Assembly (NCBI GenBank): GCA_005776945.1
Contig: SXOB01000083.1
Span: 1 to 60,129 of the forward strand
Direction of reading: 5' to 3'
Length of the DNA: 60,129 nucleotides
Source: Pseudomonadota bacterium
GTDB lineage: Bacteria; Myxococcota_A; UBA796; GCA-2862545
Positions within the stretch are counted from its first letter, which is position 1, and every line of letters begins with the position of its first letter. The position numbers were made by a program, and so were the translations under genes. This document shows positions 25,748-34,621 of this stretch, piece after piece. The notes beneath the pieces were generated by a model. It was given only the letters and a program-made list of their open reading frames with translations, searched no databases and had not been told where the DNA came from.

Positions 25748-26890
25748 GTGCCCTTTGCGTTGGTTGTGGACGACGATCCGGTGCTGTTGCGAGTGATGGC
25801 GTCGGCCCTGCGGCGCAACGGCTGGACGGTTTCGACTGCGCCGGACACCAACGGTGCCATGGCCGCGCTGCGCGAGACGCCGACGCCATTCGACGTCGCG
25901 GTCGTGGACTACGACCTTGCGCGCGAAGACGGCATCGCGCTGCTCACGCGCTTCCGCGACGTAGCGCCTCACTGCATCCGGGTCCTCGCCACGGGTCGCC
26001 ACGACGTGCCTGTCGAGGAGTTGGTCAACGCCGGAGAGGTCACGCGCATCCTGCGCAAGCCATTCAACGCAGAAAGTCTGCTCGCCATGATCCAGGACGC
26101 GCTGACTTCGGTTGAGATGAAGCGCGAAATGGCGCGGCTCGACAAAGATCGGACGTGGCAAGACGAACGGGTGGCCGTCGATGCCGTCTTGGAAGGCTGC
26201 CTCATGCATCTGGTCGTGCAGCCGATTGTCCGGGTTGTCGGGGGTGCCCCTCAGATCATGGCGGTGGAGTGTCTACTGAGGCCGCGACACGCGGCCTTCC
26301 CCAACGTGACCGCGTTCTTGGCGGCTGTGGAAGCCCACGGTCGGGTGCCCAGCCTGGGCAGAGCCGTAGCCCTCATGGCCTCGGAGCTCTTCGTCGAAAT
26401 GGACGACGACATTCGCCTGTTCGTGAATTTGCACCCGGCCCAGTTGTCCGACCCTGAGCGACTCCGGATGGACCTGGCGCCGTTGATTCCCCATGCATCT
26501 CAGACCTGCTTGGAGTTGACGGAGCGCGTTCCGATCCACGAGATTGCCAACTGGCGGGAGTCGTTGGCCATGGCACGCGGGCTGGGATTTCACTGGGTCG
26601 TCGACGACCTCGGTGCAGGCGCCAACGGCCTGACGATGCTCGCTGACGTCCACCCCTCCATCGTCAAGCTCGACATGCGGCTCGTACGCGGCGTGGAGTC
26701 TGACCCGCGGCGGCTCGAGATTCTTCGCTTCGTCGCCCGGCTTGGCAAGTCGATGGGCTTCGAGGTCGTCGCCGAAGGCGTCGAGACGCGAGAAGAATGC
26801 GCAGCCGTCGCCGATTGTGGCATCGAGGTCATGCAAGGCTGGCTGTTCGGTCGCGAAACGCCCGTGGGAGCGATGCGCCGTTACGTGTGA
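25748..26890 (+). CDS. Response regulator with EAL (cyclic-di-GMP phosphodiesterase) output
   Basis: 380 residues. The receiver domain (1-120) has the acidic pocket DDD (8-10), phosphoacceptor Asp54, Thr82 and Lys104. The EAL domain (about 150-380) has variant first motif ECLLR, then FVNLHP, CLELTER, VVDDLGAG, VKLDM and AEGVET. Metal and catalytic residues appear kept, with EAL changed to ECL and DDFG to DDLG, so activity is likely but may be reduced. GTG 25748. No cognate histidine kinase is adjacent. The 3' end overlaps rlmH by 10 bases tail-to-tail. Confidence 0.92.
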   Translation: MPFALVVDDDPVLLRVMASALRRNGWTVSTAPDTNGAMAALRETPTPFDVAVVDYDLAREDGIALLTRFRDVAPHCIRVLATGRHDVPVEELVNAGEVTRILRKPFNAESLLAMIQDALTSVEMKREMARLDKDRTWQDERVAVDAVLEGCLMHLVVQPIVRVVGGAPQIMAVECLLRPRHAAFPNVTAFLAAVEAHGRVPSLGRAVALMASELFVEMDDDIRLFVNLHPAQLSDPERLRMDLAPLIPHASQTCLELTERVPIHEIANWRESLAMARGLGFHWVVDDLGAGANGLTMLADVHPSIVKLDMRLVRGVESDPRRLEILRFVARLGKSMGFEVVAEGVETREECAAVADCGIEVMQGWLFGRETPVGAMRRYV

Positions 26891-27342
26891 TGGTACGGGC
26901 TGCCCGTCGCGATGGCTTGCGCTCGGTAGATCTGCTCCCAGAGGACGACGCGAGCGACGTCGTGGGCAAGTACGAGGTCGGTGAGCTTGACGACCCGCCA
27001 GGCCGCGTCGCGGAGCGACTGCGCGTGGCCGTAGGGGCCGCCGAGCGCGAACACGAGGTCGCCGGACGCGCGCCCGGTGGCGATGAGCTGGACGAAGCCG
27101 GCGGTGTCGACCGCTTCGCCCCGCTCGTCGAGCGCGACAAGCCGACCTCGGCCCACCATGCGGAGGACGCGCTCCGATTCGGCGGAGCGGACGGCCTCGA
27201 CGTCGCCTCGGAAGGGCTCGATGGGCACGATTTGCTCGTCCGTCGGTAGGCCGCGGCCGAGTCGCTTGCGCCAGCCCTCCACGGCCGCGTCCGCCCACGC
27301 CGGGGCCTTCGAGCTGTCGACGCGGACGACCCGGACCTTCAC
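26881..27342 (-). CDS. rlmH: 23S rRNA (pseudouridine-N3) methyltransferase RlmH
   Basis: 153-residue SPOUT methyltransferase that methylates pseudouridine 1915 in helix 69 of 23S rRNA. Family signatures: FALGGPYGHA (SAM loop) and the C-terminal LAHDVARVVLWEQIYRAQAI followed by PYHHT. ATG 27342 overlaps the rsfS end by four bases. Last gene of the rplU-rpmA-obgE-rsfS-rlmH ribosome-assembly unit. Confidence 0.95.
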   Translation of the reverse strand: MKVRVVRVDSSKAPAWADAAVEGWRKRLGRGLPTDEQIVPIEPFRGDVEAVRSAESERVLRMVGRGRLVALDERGEAVDTAGFVQLIATGRASGDLVFALGGPYGHAQSLRDAAWRVVKLTDLVLAHDVARVVLWEQIYRAQAIATGSPYHHT

Positions 27343-27722
27343 GCGGTGGGCGGGTCCGCCTCGGGCGCCGGCAGGCGGGGGGCGTCCGACCAGAGGGCGT
27401 CGAGGTTGTAGGTCTGGCGCTCTTTGACGTCGAAGATGTGAACGACGACGGAGCCGAAGTCGACGAGCACCCAGCGGGCGCCCACGGTGCCCTCTCGACC
27501 CAGGGCGTGGAGGCCGAACTGCTCGCGGGCCACGACGCGAACCTCGTCGGCGAGCGCCAACACGTGACGGCGGTTGGCCCCCGTGGCCAGCAGAAACACG
27601 TCGGTGAAGTCCACGACGGGCGTCATGTCCATCAGAACGATGTCTTCGCCTTTCTTGTCTGACACCGCGCGCGCGAGGGTGTCGGCGAGAACGCGGCTGT
27701 CGATGGGAGCTGGCGACGTCAT
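27339..27722 (-). CDS. rsfS: Ribosomal silencing factor RsfS
   Basis: 127 residues. RsfS binds L14 on the 50S subunit and blocks subunit joining under nutrient limitation. Core motifs: DIVLMDMTPVVDFTDVFLLATGANRRHV and WVLVDFGSVVVHIFDVKERQTYNL. ATG 27722 is preferred; an upstream TTG at 27752 would add ten residues and run close to the obgE stop. A Pro-rich C-terminal tail extends past the usual end. Confidence 0.94.
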   Translation of the reverse strand: MTSPAPIDSRVLADTLARAVSDKKGEDIVLMDMTPVVDFTDVFLLATGANRRHVLALADEVRVVAREQFGLHALGREGTVGARWVLVDFGSVVVHIFDVKERQTYNLDALWSDAPRLPAPEADPPTA

Positions 27723-27765
27723 GGGGGCCCCGGGTAGCCGAGTGACCGGCAAAGGGAAAGCGGCT

Positions 27766-28764
27766 TCAGGATTCGGCGGGGAAGACGTGGGCGACGAGCG
27801 CGCGTCGCAGGTCGTCCAGCCCGAGGCCCGTGGCTGACGAGATGGTCAGGACGGTGGCGCCGGACGCGCGCGCAAGCGAACGGCGCGCCTTGATCAGCGT
27901 GGCGGCGTCGACAAGGTCGCATCGCGAAAGCGCGAGGACCTCGGGGCGCGCAGCCAGGTCGGCGTCGTAGGCTGCGAGTTCGCGCCGGAGCGTGCGCCAT
28001 CGGCGCGTCACGCCCTCCTCGGCGTCAGCGGCGACGAGATGGAGGACGGCCGAGCAGCGCTCAAGGTGCTTGAGGAAGCGGATGCCGAGGCCCACGCCGT
28101 CCGCCGCCCCCTCGATCAGACCCGGCAGGTCGGCGATGGTGAACGAGTTGCCGTCGCCGCAGTCGACGACGCCGAGCTGGGGGACGAGAGTAGTGAACGG
28201 GTAGTCTGCGATGCGCGGCCGGGCGGCCGTCAGCCGCGACAACAGCGTGCTCTTTCCCGCGTTCGGGAAGCCGAGCAAGCCGATTTGGGCGAGAAGGCGA
28301 AGCTCGAGCCGGATTTGGCGCTCGGTCGCAGGTTGACCCTCCGTAGCGAACTCCGGCGTGCGCCGGCTCGCCGTGGCGAAGTTCTGGTTGCCGAGCCCCC
28401 CCGATCCCCCGTCGACGCGCCAGGTGGCGCCGTCCACGTCGAGGTCGGCGAGCGTCTCGTCGGTCTCCTCGTCGACGACGGCCGTGCCAATGGGAACGAG
28501 CAGGGTGATGTCCTCGCCCTGGGAGCCCTTCTTGTTCTGACCCTTGCCCGGTTGGCCGTTGCCGGCGCGCCAGGTGCTGTTCCAGCGGTAGTCGACCAGC
28601 GTGTTGCGGCGCGTGGTCGCCGTGATGATGATGGCGCCACCGTGGCCGCCGTCGCCGCCATCAGGACCGCCGCGCGGCATGAATGCACCGCGGCGAAAGG
28701 ACACGCAGCCAGAGCCGCCTTTCCCCGATGCGACGAGGATGCGGACTTCGTCGATGAACTTCAT
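27766..28764 (-). CDS. obgE: Obg-family GTPase
   Basis: 332-residue ribosome-assembly and stress GTPase. The glycine-rich OBG fold is at 1-158 (GKGGSGCVSFRRGAF, GGPDGGDGGHGG). The G domain has G1 GFPNAGKST (165-173), switch I TTLVPQLG and G3 DLPG (212-215). The guanine-specifying G4, normally NKxD, is SRCD (280-283), unusual but keeping the key Asp. ISSATGLGLDDL is G5. Slightly short, with no C-terminal OCT domain. ATG 28764. Conserved position after rplU-rpmA. Confidence 0.95.
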   Translation of the reverse strand: MKFIDEVRILVASGKGGSGCVSFRRGAFMPRGGPDGGDGGHGGAIIITATTRRNTLVDYRWNSTWRAGNGQPGKGQNKKGSQGEDITLLVPIGTAVVDEETDETLADLDVDGATWRVDGGSGGLGNQNFATASRRTPEFATEGQPATERQIRLELRLLAQIGLLGFPNAGKSTLLSRLTAARPRIADYPFTTLVPQLGVVDCGDGNSFTIADLPGLIEGAADGVGLGIRFLKHLERCSAVLHLVAADAEEGVTRRWRTLRRELAAYDADLAARPEVLALSRCDLVDAATLIKARRSLARASGATVLTISSATGLGLDDLRRALVAHVFPAES

Positions 28765-28849
28765 CGCGGCGCTCCGGTCACCCCGCGCAAAGCGGCGGGG
28801 CGACGTGCTGGCCCGTCAGCGCTCCAGTCGGCCCGACGGACGCGCCGCG

Positions 28850-29101
28850 TCAGCTCGTGACGATGCTGACGTAGGAGCGGTGGTTGCGCTCGTGGAAGTG
28901 GACCTTGCCGGCCACCTTCGCGAACAGCGTGTAGTCGCGGCCCATGCCGACGTTGACGCCCGGGTGGATCTTCGTGCCGACCTGGCGGACGATGATCGAG
29001 CCGCCGCCGACATCTTCGCCGGCGAAGCGCTTGACGCCACGGTATTTCGGCTGCGAGTCGCGGCCGTTCCGGGTGCTGCCCTGGCCTTTTTTGTGTGCCA
29101 T
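28850..29101 (-). CDS. rpmA: 50S ribosomal protein L27
   Basis: 83 residues starting [20 protein letters not shown], the conserved N-terminus that reaches the peptidyl-transferase centre. No cleavable N-terminal extension of the Firmicutes type. ATG 29101, 13 bases after rplU. Between rplU and obgE as in most bacteria. Confidence 0.97.
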   Translation of the reverse strand: MAHKKGQGSTRNGRDSQPKYRGVKRFAGEDVGGGSIIVRQVGTKIHPGVNVGMGRDYTLFAKVAGKVHFHERNHRSYVSIVTS

Positions 29102-29114
29102 CGGAGTCTCTCCC

Positions 29115-29423
29115 TCAGCCCGCGATCTCGAGGATCTCGAGCGTGGTGTGCGACGCGCGGAAGCCGTTGCGACGGCGCGCGCGGCGAGTGCGCATGTACT
29201 TGAAGGTGCGGACCTTTTCGCCGCGAGGGTGCGCGAGAACGCGCGCCTTGACGGTGGCGCCCGGCACCGTGGGGGCGCCGATGACGGTGCGGTCGCCGCC
29301 GAGCGCGAGCACGCGGTCAAAATCGACGGTGGCGCCGATCTCGGCGTCCATGTGGTCGATGCGAATCGTTTCGCCCTTCGCCACTCGGTACTGTTTGCCG
29401 CTGGCTTCGATGATGGCGTACAC
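29115..29423 (-). CDS. rplU: 50S ribosomal protein L21
   Basis: 102 residues; L21 signatures [18 protein letters not shown] and [22 protein letters not shown] start at 29423 with CGGAG upstream. The 64-base leader can form a short stem that includes this ribosome site (see separate entry). First ribosomal gene of the unit that continues to rlmH; the HEAT-repeat lipoprotein gene ends 64 bases upstream on the same strand. Confidence 0.97.
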   Translation of the reverse strand: MYAIIEASGKQYRVAKGETIRIDHMDAEIGATVDFDRVLALGGDRTVIGAPTVPGATVKARVLAHPRGEKVRTFKYMRTRRARRRNGFRASHTTLEILEIAG

Positions 29424-29487
29424 GGCTGCTCCGTAGGCCCCCTGGGAGCCCGAACCCGCGCGGTCTACGTCGCTGGGGCAGGCGGTG
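29424..29487 (-). promoter_or_regulatory. rplU leader with possible RBS-sequestering stem
   Basis: In the leader on the minus strand, GCTCC (plus positions 29445-29449) can pair with GGAGC (29428-29432), which contains the rplU Shine-Dalgarno GGAG. Stem of 5 bp with a 12-base loop. Ribosomal protein leaders often autoregulate, but this stem is short and could be chance. A promoter for rplU may also lie here. Confidence 0.3.
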
Positions 29488-30576
29488 TCAAGGCGCAGGA
29501 CCCATCAACAGGGTGCGAGCGGCTGCGATGCGCACAGTGGCGTCGTCGTCGGCAAGCCGAGTCCGAAGATCGTCCGCCGGGCAAGACCGGCAGGCGGCCG
29601 CCACGTGCCTGCGGACGGTGACCTCGGGGTCGTCCAGGGCGTCGACGAGGGCCCGAACGACGGTCTTGTTTGGACGCGCGATCGCGCCGGCGGCGCGGGC
29701 GGCCTCCGCCCGGACGTCGCTGTCATCGTGGGCCAGTGCGTCGGGCAAAGCGCGGGAGTCCTCGGATCTCGCCCGAAGCACGATGTCGGCGATCGCCGCC
29801 ACCGTGGGGGGCCCTTCGGCGATCGCGCGGCGAAGCAACACGCTGCCAGCGGGGTCCGGCAGGTGCTGGGTGCGGTCGACGACCCCGAGGCGAACGAGGG
29901 GATCGGGGTCGGTCAGCGCCTTGCGAAGGACGGTTTCCCCGCGTGTGTCGCCGAGCGCGAGCGATGCCACCGCGAGATCGAGGGCGACATCGGGTTCGGC
30001 GGTTCGGGTGGCTTGAGCCAGGGCGTCGATGAGCTCTGGCCACGCCACATCGCCGAGATCGGCCAAGAGGTCTTGATCCCAAGGGATGACCCCCTGGCTG
30101 ACGCTGCGCGCGACGTCGTTGCGGGCGTCGGGCAGATCGAGGTGGGCTGCCGCCAGCGCCATCGGCAGGCGCGCCCACGGGTCGGTGTCGCGTTTCCAGG
30201 TGGCTGCGATGGGTGCACGAGCGGCCTCACCGGCGAGGCGGGCTGCTACGCCGCGAACGGAAGGGTCGCCGAGGCCCTCTGAAAGCCACTTGGTGACCGG
30301 CGCCAAGGTGCCCCGGCTGGCGGCCGCCTTTGCCGCCAACCTGGCGACGTCGGGGTCGGGGTCGACGAGTCCTCGGCGAACCCATGGGGCTGGGTCCACC
30401 TCGGTGGCGATGAGCGCGGCGAGCGCTGGGCCGCGGACAGTGGGCGACAGGTCATCCGCGCCCTGCAGGAGAATGTCGCGGGGCGCGATGCTCTCGCCAA
30501 TGGGCGCGCGGACGGCCTCGGCGGGCGGGGGCGCGTGGCGACAAGCAACGAGGGCGGCGAACGCGAGCGCGATCAC
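29488..30576 (-). CDS. HEAT-repeat lipoprotein
   Basis: 362 residues. Very short hydrophobic signal ([12 protein letters not shown]) ending in a lipobox with Cys12, then tandem HEAT-like helical repeats (for example [46 protein letters not shown]). HEAT solenoids usually mediate protein contacts. GTG 30576 overlaps the preceding FHA gene's stop as GTGA; no other start gives a signal. The n-region lacks positive charge, so export is likely but not certain. Probably works with the double-FHA membrane protein encoded just upstream. Confidence 0.78.
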   Translation of the reverse strand: MIALAFAALVACRHAPPPAEAVRAPIGESIAPRDILLQGADDLSPTVRGPALAALIATEVDPAPWVRRGLVDPDPDVARLAAKAAASRGTLAPVTKWLSEGLGDPSVRGVAARLAGEAARAPIAATWKRDTDPWARLPMALAAAHLDLPDARNDVARSVSQGVIPWDQDLLADLGDVAWPELIDALAQATRTAEPDVALDLAVASLALGDTRGETVLRKALTDPDPLVRLGVVDRTQHLPDPAGSVLLRRAIAEGPPTVAAIADIVLRARSEDSRALPDALAHDDSDVRAEAARAAGAIARPNKTVVRALVDALDDPEVTVRRHVAAACRSCPADDLRTRLADDDATVRIAAARTLLMGPAP

Positions 30577-32069
30577 GGCCGGGAAAGGCGTTCGGCGTGT
30601 AGGCGGGCCGCCACGTCGGTGGGGTCGGCGTCGGCAAGGGCACGCCAGGCGGCCGGCGTCCCCTGCGCGTGCGCCTCCTTCCAGCCGGCGGCGCGACGAC
30701 GGGCAGCCTCGCGCAGAAGCGAATGTGCCCGATCGCGCGCCTCTTGGCGGAGGTCGGCCGTCGGCGCTGAGGTGGCAAGATCGGACCATGCGACGGTCGC
30801 GCGAATGGGATCGGCCTCCGATCGTGCAGCCACGTAGGGAGCGACGGCCTCCTGAACGCCGTCTGCCTCCCCGACGACGGCGGCGACTTTGCGGTCGGCG
30901 GCGTAGGCGACAAGCTCCTCGATGGCCGAATCGTCGCCGCGGCGCGCGCGGGAGAGACGGGACTCGAGCGCGGCCGTCTCCTGGCGTCGGGTGCGGGTCG
31001 TCGCGTCGACCTTGGCGCGCAAGACGTCGAGCAAGTGCAGGGTGCCGGCGGCGAGTGCGAATTTCTCCGCGTCGGGGTCGCCGGGATCCGCAAGCAACAC
31101 GGCGTGGAAGCTCGCGAGCGCGTCGGCCCATCGTTCGTCTCGAAGCTCGCGTACGCCCTGGTCGAAGCGCGCACGCGGGTTTTCCGCAGGCCCTGTCACG
31201 CCGGCCGTCTGAAACTGGATGGCGCGCCCAGGTTCGACGGGTTGCGAACGCGTGAACCACCAGATTGCGCCGATGAACACGAGGCCGACGACGAGCATGG
31301 CCCCGAGCGCCGCGATCAGGGCCGCCACCAGCCACCCCATCCCCTGCCCCGTGGGCGCAGGTGGCGCCACGGAGATCGACTCTTGGGACGCAGCTTTCGT
31401 CAGCAAAGTGGCGGGTCGCATGCTCGGGAGGGAGGGTGCGCCTGCAATCGTGGCGACGAAGCGCAGGTCGGTGTTGCCGATGCGAACGACGTCGCCCTCG
31501 ACGAGCGGGCGAATCGAGGCGGGTTGGCCGTTGACGAAGACGCCGTTGCTGCTGCCGAGGTCGCGGATTCGGACCTTGCCGCCGTCGACCGTCAGCCGGG
31601 CGTGGGTGCGGCTGGAAGCGGCGTCCGGAAGAACGATGTCGCAGTCTTCGCTGCGACCGACCGTTCCGCCCGTCGCCGGAATGGGGAAGCGGGTTCCGAT
31701 GGCGGCCGGGCCCGAAACGACTTCGAACGCGCCGGCCGTGGCGCCGCCTTCGCGCCTGGGCTCCCTTCGGCCGTCGACGATGGCGAATCGGAGGGTGAAT
31801 GGATCGATGCGCACTTCGTCGCCATCGCGCACGCGCTCCGCCTGGATCTTTCGTCCGCGCAGATAAGTGCCGTTCGGGCTGCCGAGGTCTTCGACGGTCA
31901 CGGTGTGGGCGTCGACGATCAGGCGCGCGTGGTGGCGGGAGACGGCGACGTCGGGGAGAACAACGTCGTTGTCGTCGGCCCGGCCGAGGCTGAGGGTACC
32001 CGGCCGCAATTGCAGCGCGCGGTCGGTGTGGCCGCCTTGGCTGACGACGAGTTGAGCAGAAAAGGCCAT
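30573..32069 (-). CDS. Double-FHA membrane protein with extracytoplasmic helical domain
   Basis: 498 residues. Two FHA domains in tandem: LSLGRADDNDVVLPD, SRHHARL and SPNGTYLRG (about 25-75), then GTVGRSEDCDIVLPD, SRTHARL and SSNGVFVNG (about 135-185). Both keep the phosphothreonine-binding Arg, Ser-Arg-x-His and Asn-Gly residues. A membrane span lies at about 247-273. The C-terminal ~220 residues are TPR-like and helical and should face the periplasm. ATG 32069, one base after the upstream small FHA gene. A likely phospho-signal receiver linked to the envelope. Confidence 0.92.
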   Translation of the reverse strand: MAFSAQLVVSQGGHTDRALQLRPGTLSLGRADDNDVVLPDVAVSRHHARLIVDAHTVTVEDLGSPNGTYLRGRKIQAERVRDGDEVRIDPFTLRFAIVDGRREPRREGGATAGAFEVVSGPAAIGTRFPIPATGGTVGRSEDCDIVLPDAASSRTHARLTVDGGKVRIRDLGSSNGVFVNGQPASIRPLVEGDVVRIGNTDLRFVATIAGAPSLPSMRPATLLTKAASQESISVAPPAPTGQGMGWLVAALIAALGAMLVVGLVFIGAIWWFTRSQPVEPGRAIQFQTAGVTGPAENPRARFDQGVRELRDERWADALASFHAVLLADPGDPDAEKFALAAGTLHLLDVLRAKVDATTRTRRQETAALESRLSRARRGDDSAIEELVAYAADRKVAAVVGEADGVQEAVAPYVAARSEADPIRATVAWSDLATSAPTADLRQEARDRAHSLLREAARRRAAGWKEAHAQGTPAAWRALADADPTDVAARLHAERLSRP

Positions 32070-32070
32070 C

Positions 32071-32445
32071 TTAGAACGGCCAAAACCAGCGTTTGGTCCG
32101 AGCTTTGGCGCTCGGGGCCCCCACGGGAGTCGGCGGCCGCGCAGGGGCCGTGTCGTTGCGCCTCACGTCGAACGTGTGGGCAGCGACGGTGATGGCGTCG
32201 CCAACTTGGAGCGCCACGTGGCCGCCAATGCGGCCCTGGTTCACGAACGTGCCGTTTCGGGAACCTGCATCGACGGCCCACAAACTTCCATTCTCCCAGA
32301 AGATGCGGGCGTGGTAGCGGCTGACCCCTTCCTCGGCGATGACGAGGCCATTGTCCTCGGCGCGCCCGATACGGATGCCCTCGGGCCCGATTTCGAGCCG
32401 CTCGCCGATCCGCGTTCCCGCGGTGCAGACCAACGCCAACGTCAC
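32071..32445 (-). CDS. Small FHA-domain protein
   Basis: 124 residues made of one FHA domain: IRIGRAEDNGLVI, SRYHARI and GSRNGTFVNQ hold the expected phosphothreonine-binding residues. A short Pro/Arg tail ends KRWFWPF. GTG 32445 is chosen because GGAGGTCAGGCG precedes it directly; the frame is open further upstream but lies over aroE. The three genes 32445-29488 form a phospho-signalling block between aroE and rplU. Confidence 0.88.
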   Translation of the reverse strand: MTLALVCTAGTRIGERLEIGPEGIRIGRAEDNGLVIAEEGVSRYHARIFWENGSLWAVDAGSRNGTFVNQGRIGGHVALQVGDAITVAAHTFDVRRNDTAPARPPTPVGAPSAKARTKRWFWPF

Positions 32446-32467
32446 CGCCTGACCTCCGACGCCGACT

Positions 32468-33235
32468 CTACCCCTTCCGATCCCCGCGGCCCAGGGGGGG
32501 CGGGTGCCCAAACCATGCCGTGAAGGCAAGGGCAGCCTGGTGGCGGAGCATGCCCTCGCCCGTGAAGGTGGGGAGGCCTGCCCCGCGGCAGCGGCCGACG
32601 AGCCCTCCCCGCACGCCGTAGTTGACGTCGAAATATGTGCCGTTGGGCGTGGGGACCGCGCTGAGGTCGGCGTCGCGGGCCGTCGTGTTCACGACGAGGT
32701 CGGCGCCATGCAGCGGGGCCGCCAGGTCTCTGGCGTCGTCGGCGCCCAAACGGCGTGCGAGCGCGGCGGCCTTGGTCATCGAGCGGGCGTGCACCGCGAT
32801 GGTGCGGGCGCCGAGCTCCTGTAGGGCGACGATCACGGCAGCTGCGGCGCCGCCGGCGCCGAGGACGACGACACGCTGGGGGCGGAGGGCCGGCGCCGCG
32901 TCGGCGAGCGCAGCTTGGAAGCCGGGGACGTCCGTGTTGAGCCCGACGACACCGATCGGACCCCGAACAAGCGTGTTGATCGCGCCGGTTCTCGCCGCCA
33001 CGGGGTCCCACGCATCGGGCCGAGCCACCTCCTTGAATGGCCGCGTCAAGTTGGCGCCGCGAAGTCCAGCGGCGCGGAAGACCGACACGGGCTCGGCGTC
33101 CATCGGCGGCATCAGTGCGACGTAGACGGCGTCGATGCGCGCCGCTCGGATCCAACGGTTGTGAAGGGCCGGGCTGCCGCTGTGTTGGACCGGATGCCCG
33201 AGGACGGCGAAGACGGCCGTGCTGCCGCGGATCAC
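32468..33235 (-). CDS. aroE: Shikimate dehydrogenase
   Basis: 255 residues; NADPH-dependent reduction of 3-dehydroshikimate in aromatic amino-acid synthesis. The shikimate-binding GHPVQHSGSP, catalytic Lys68 (RPFKE) and Asp102 (NTDVPGF), Asn87 and nucleotide loop GAGGAA are present; the C-terminal HQAALAF supplies the usual Gln. The adenine-phosphate loop HARSMTKA differs from the common NRT. Slightly shorter than the usual ~270. GTG 33235 overlaps the ribF stop (GTGA). Confidence 0.93.
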   Translation of the reverse strand: MIRGSTAVFAVLGHPVQHSGSPALHNRWIRAARIDAVYVALMPPMDAEPVSVFRAAGLRGANLTRPFKEVARPDAWDPVAARTGAINTLVRGPIGVVGLNTDVPGFQAALADAAPALRPQRVVVLGAGGAAAAVIVALQELGARTIAVHARSMTKAAALARRLGADDARDLAAPLHGADLVVNTTARDADLSAVPTPNGTYFDVNYGVRGGLVGRCRGAGLPTFTGEGMLRHQAALAFTAWFGHPPPLGRGDRKG

Positions 33236-34140
33236 AGCTTGCGGGCCGCTGCGATGTCGAGCGCGATCTGGGCACGGAGCGTATCGGGCCCGTCAAACCT
33301 CATCTCCCCGCGCAGTCGGGCGACGAATCCGACGTTCAGGCGCTGGCCGACGAGGTCCCCGCTGAAGTCGAGCACATGGACCTCGAAGCGATGTTCGCGG
33401 CCGGCGAAGGTGGGACGAACGCCGAGGTTCGCGACGCCATGGCGCTCGGGGCCGGACCCTTGTACGGTCACGGCGTAGACGCCGTCGGCAGGCAGCAGCT
33501 CGCCGTCGCTGACCAGATTCGCCGTAGGGAAACCAAGCGTTCGGCCGCGGGCGTCGCCGGTGACGACCTGACCGGCGACGTGGTGGTGGCGGCCGAGCGC
33601 GAGGGCGGCGGCGGCGACGTCGCCTTCGGCGAGCGCGAGGCGGATGCGGCTCGACGACCAGGGACCCGATGCGTCGCCAACGGCCTGCGCCGTGTGAACG
33701 GGCACGCCGAGGACGCGGTGAAGGGTGGCCGGTGTCCCGGTGCGCCGCGATCCGAATCGGAAATCGGGGCCCACGGCGATTTCCGAGGCGCCAAGCCGCT
33801 CGCCGAGGACCTCGAGCGCAAAGTCCTCCGCTCGCTGTGCGGCGCGGACGGCGTCGAAGGGGAGGACGACCAGGGCGTTGATGCCGCACTCGCCAAGCGT
33901 CTGAAGGCGCGCCCGGAGGGACTGGATCCGAGGGACGCGATGGTCGGGGCGGACGATGTCGCGCGGCGCCGGGTCGAACGTCAACACGCCGGCCGCGCAG
34001 CCAAGGGCGCCGGCGCGGGCGATGGCCACGTCGATCAGGGCACGGTGGCCGCGGTGGACACCGTCGAAGTTGCCGAGCGTCCAGACGCCGCCGCGCAACG
34101 TGGAGGGGATGGGGTCGTTCCCCATTGCGACCAGGGGCAC
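33232..34140 (-). CDS. ribF: Bifunctional riboflavin kinase/FAD synthetase
   Basis: 302 residues. The N-terminal FAD synthetase (nucleotidyltransferase) domain has GNFDGVHRGH and the C-terminal flavokinase domain has GRTLGFPTANL. Converts riboflavin to FMN and then FAD. GTG 34140 has GAGGGAG directly upstream; an ATG five codons in (34125) is an alternative. No FMN riboswitch fits the 42-base upstream gap. First gene of the long minus-strand series ending at rlmH. Confidence 0.95.
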   Translation of the reverse strand: MPLVAMGNDPIPSTLRGGVWTLGNFDGVHRGHRALIDVAIARAGALGCAAGVLTFDPAPRDIVRPDHRVPRIQSLRARLQTLGECGINALVVLPFDAVRAAQRAEDFALEVLGERLGASEIAVGPDFRFGSRRTGTPATLHRVLGVPVHTAQAVGDASGPWSSSRIRLALAEGDVAAAALALGRHHHVAGQVVTGDARGRTLGFPTANLVSDGELLPADGVYAVTVQGSGPERHGVANLGVRPTFAGREHRFEVHVLDFSGDLVGQRLNVGFVARLRGEMRFDGPDTLRAQIALDIAAARKL

Positions 34141-34182
34141 CGCTCCCTCGGTTAGGGGACGCTTCTATCGCGGAGATCGGAT

Positions 34183-34602
34183 TTGCGGGCCGTCGCCCTC
34201 TTCGTAGCGCTGGCTTGGCCCTCGGCCGCCTTGGCGGCGTGGCCCTTTGGCGGCGCCGTCACCCGAATCCCGGTGCCGGCGCGTGTGTTCGAGGTCGAGG
34301 TTCGCGACGTGTCGGGCGTCGTGGTTCAGTTGACGTCCGCCTCCCTTGACGGGGAGGTCGCCGTGTGGGGTGACCTCGGCCGGGCGCAGGTCTCCCTTCC
34401 GTTCGAATCCGTGGATCGTTGGGTCGTGAGCGCGGGCCCGGACGACCGGCACCGCGTCCTTACCGTCACGACGCGCGCCAGCGAGACCGTGGCGATCGTG
34501 GTCGAAGACGACACTCCGCTATTTGGTCGCACACCTTGGGGCCTTTACCGAATTGAGGTGGCCGACATGGTGGAGGTGCGGTTTACTGGCCCCGGCCGTT
34601 AG
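34183..34602 (+). CDS. Small secreted protein
   Basis: 139 residues with a clear signal peptide (MRAVALFVALAWPSAALAAW) and a mostly beta-stranded mature part (FEVEVRDVSGVVVQLTSAS, VAIVVEDDTPLF). No Cys, so not a lipoprotein. TTG 34183 with GGAG upstream. Divergent from ribF. No family recognised. Confidence 0.7.
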   Translation: MRAVALFVALAWPSAALAAWPFGGAVTRIPVPARVFEVEVRDVSGVVVQLTSASLDGEVAVWGDLGRAQVSLPFESVDRWVVSAGPDDRHRVLTVTTRASETVAIVVEDDTPLFGRTPWGLYRIEVADMVEVRFTGPGR

Positions 34603-34621
34603 CGGCGGGGGGGGAGGACGG

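Noticed and set aside
28850..29320. Longer start for L27 (156 codons)
   Set aside because: The extra N-terminal part is antisense/alternate frame of rplU; MAHKKG at 29101 is the conserved start.
34141..34182. FMN riboswitch upstream of ribF
   Set aside because: The gap to the divergent gene is 42 bases, too short for the FMN aptamer.
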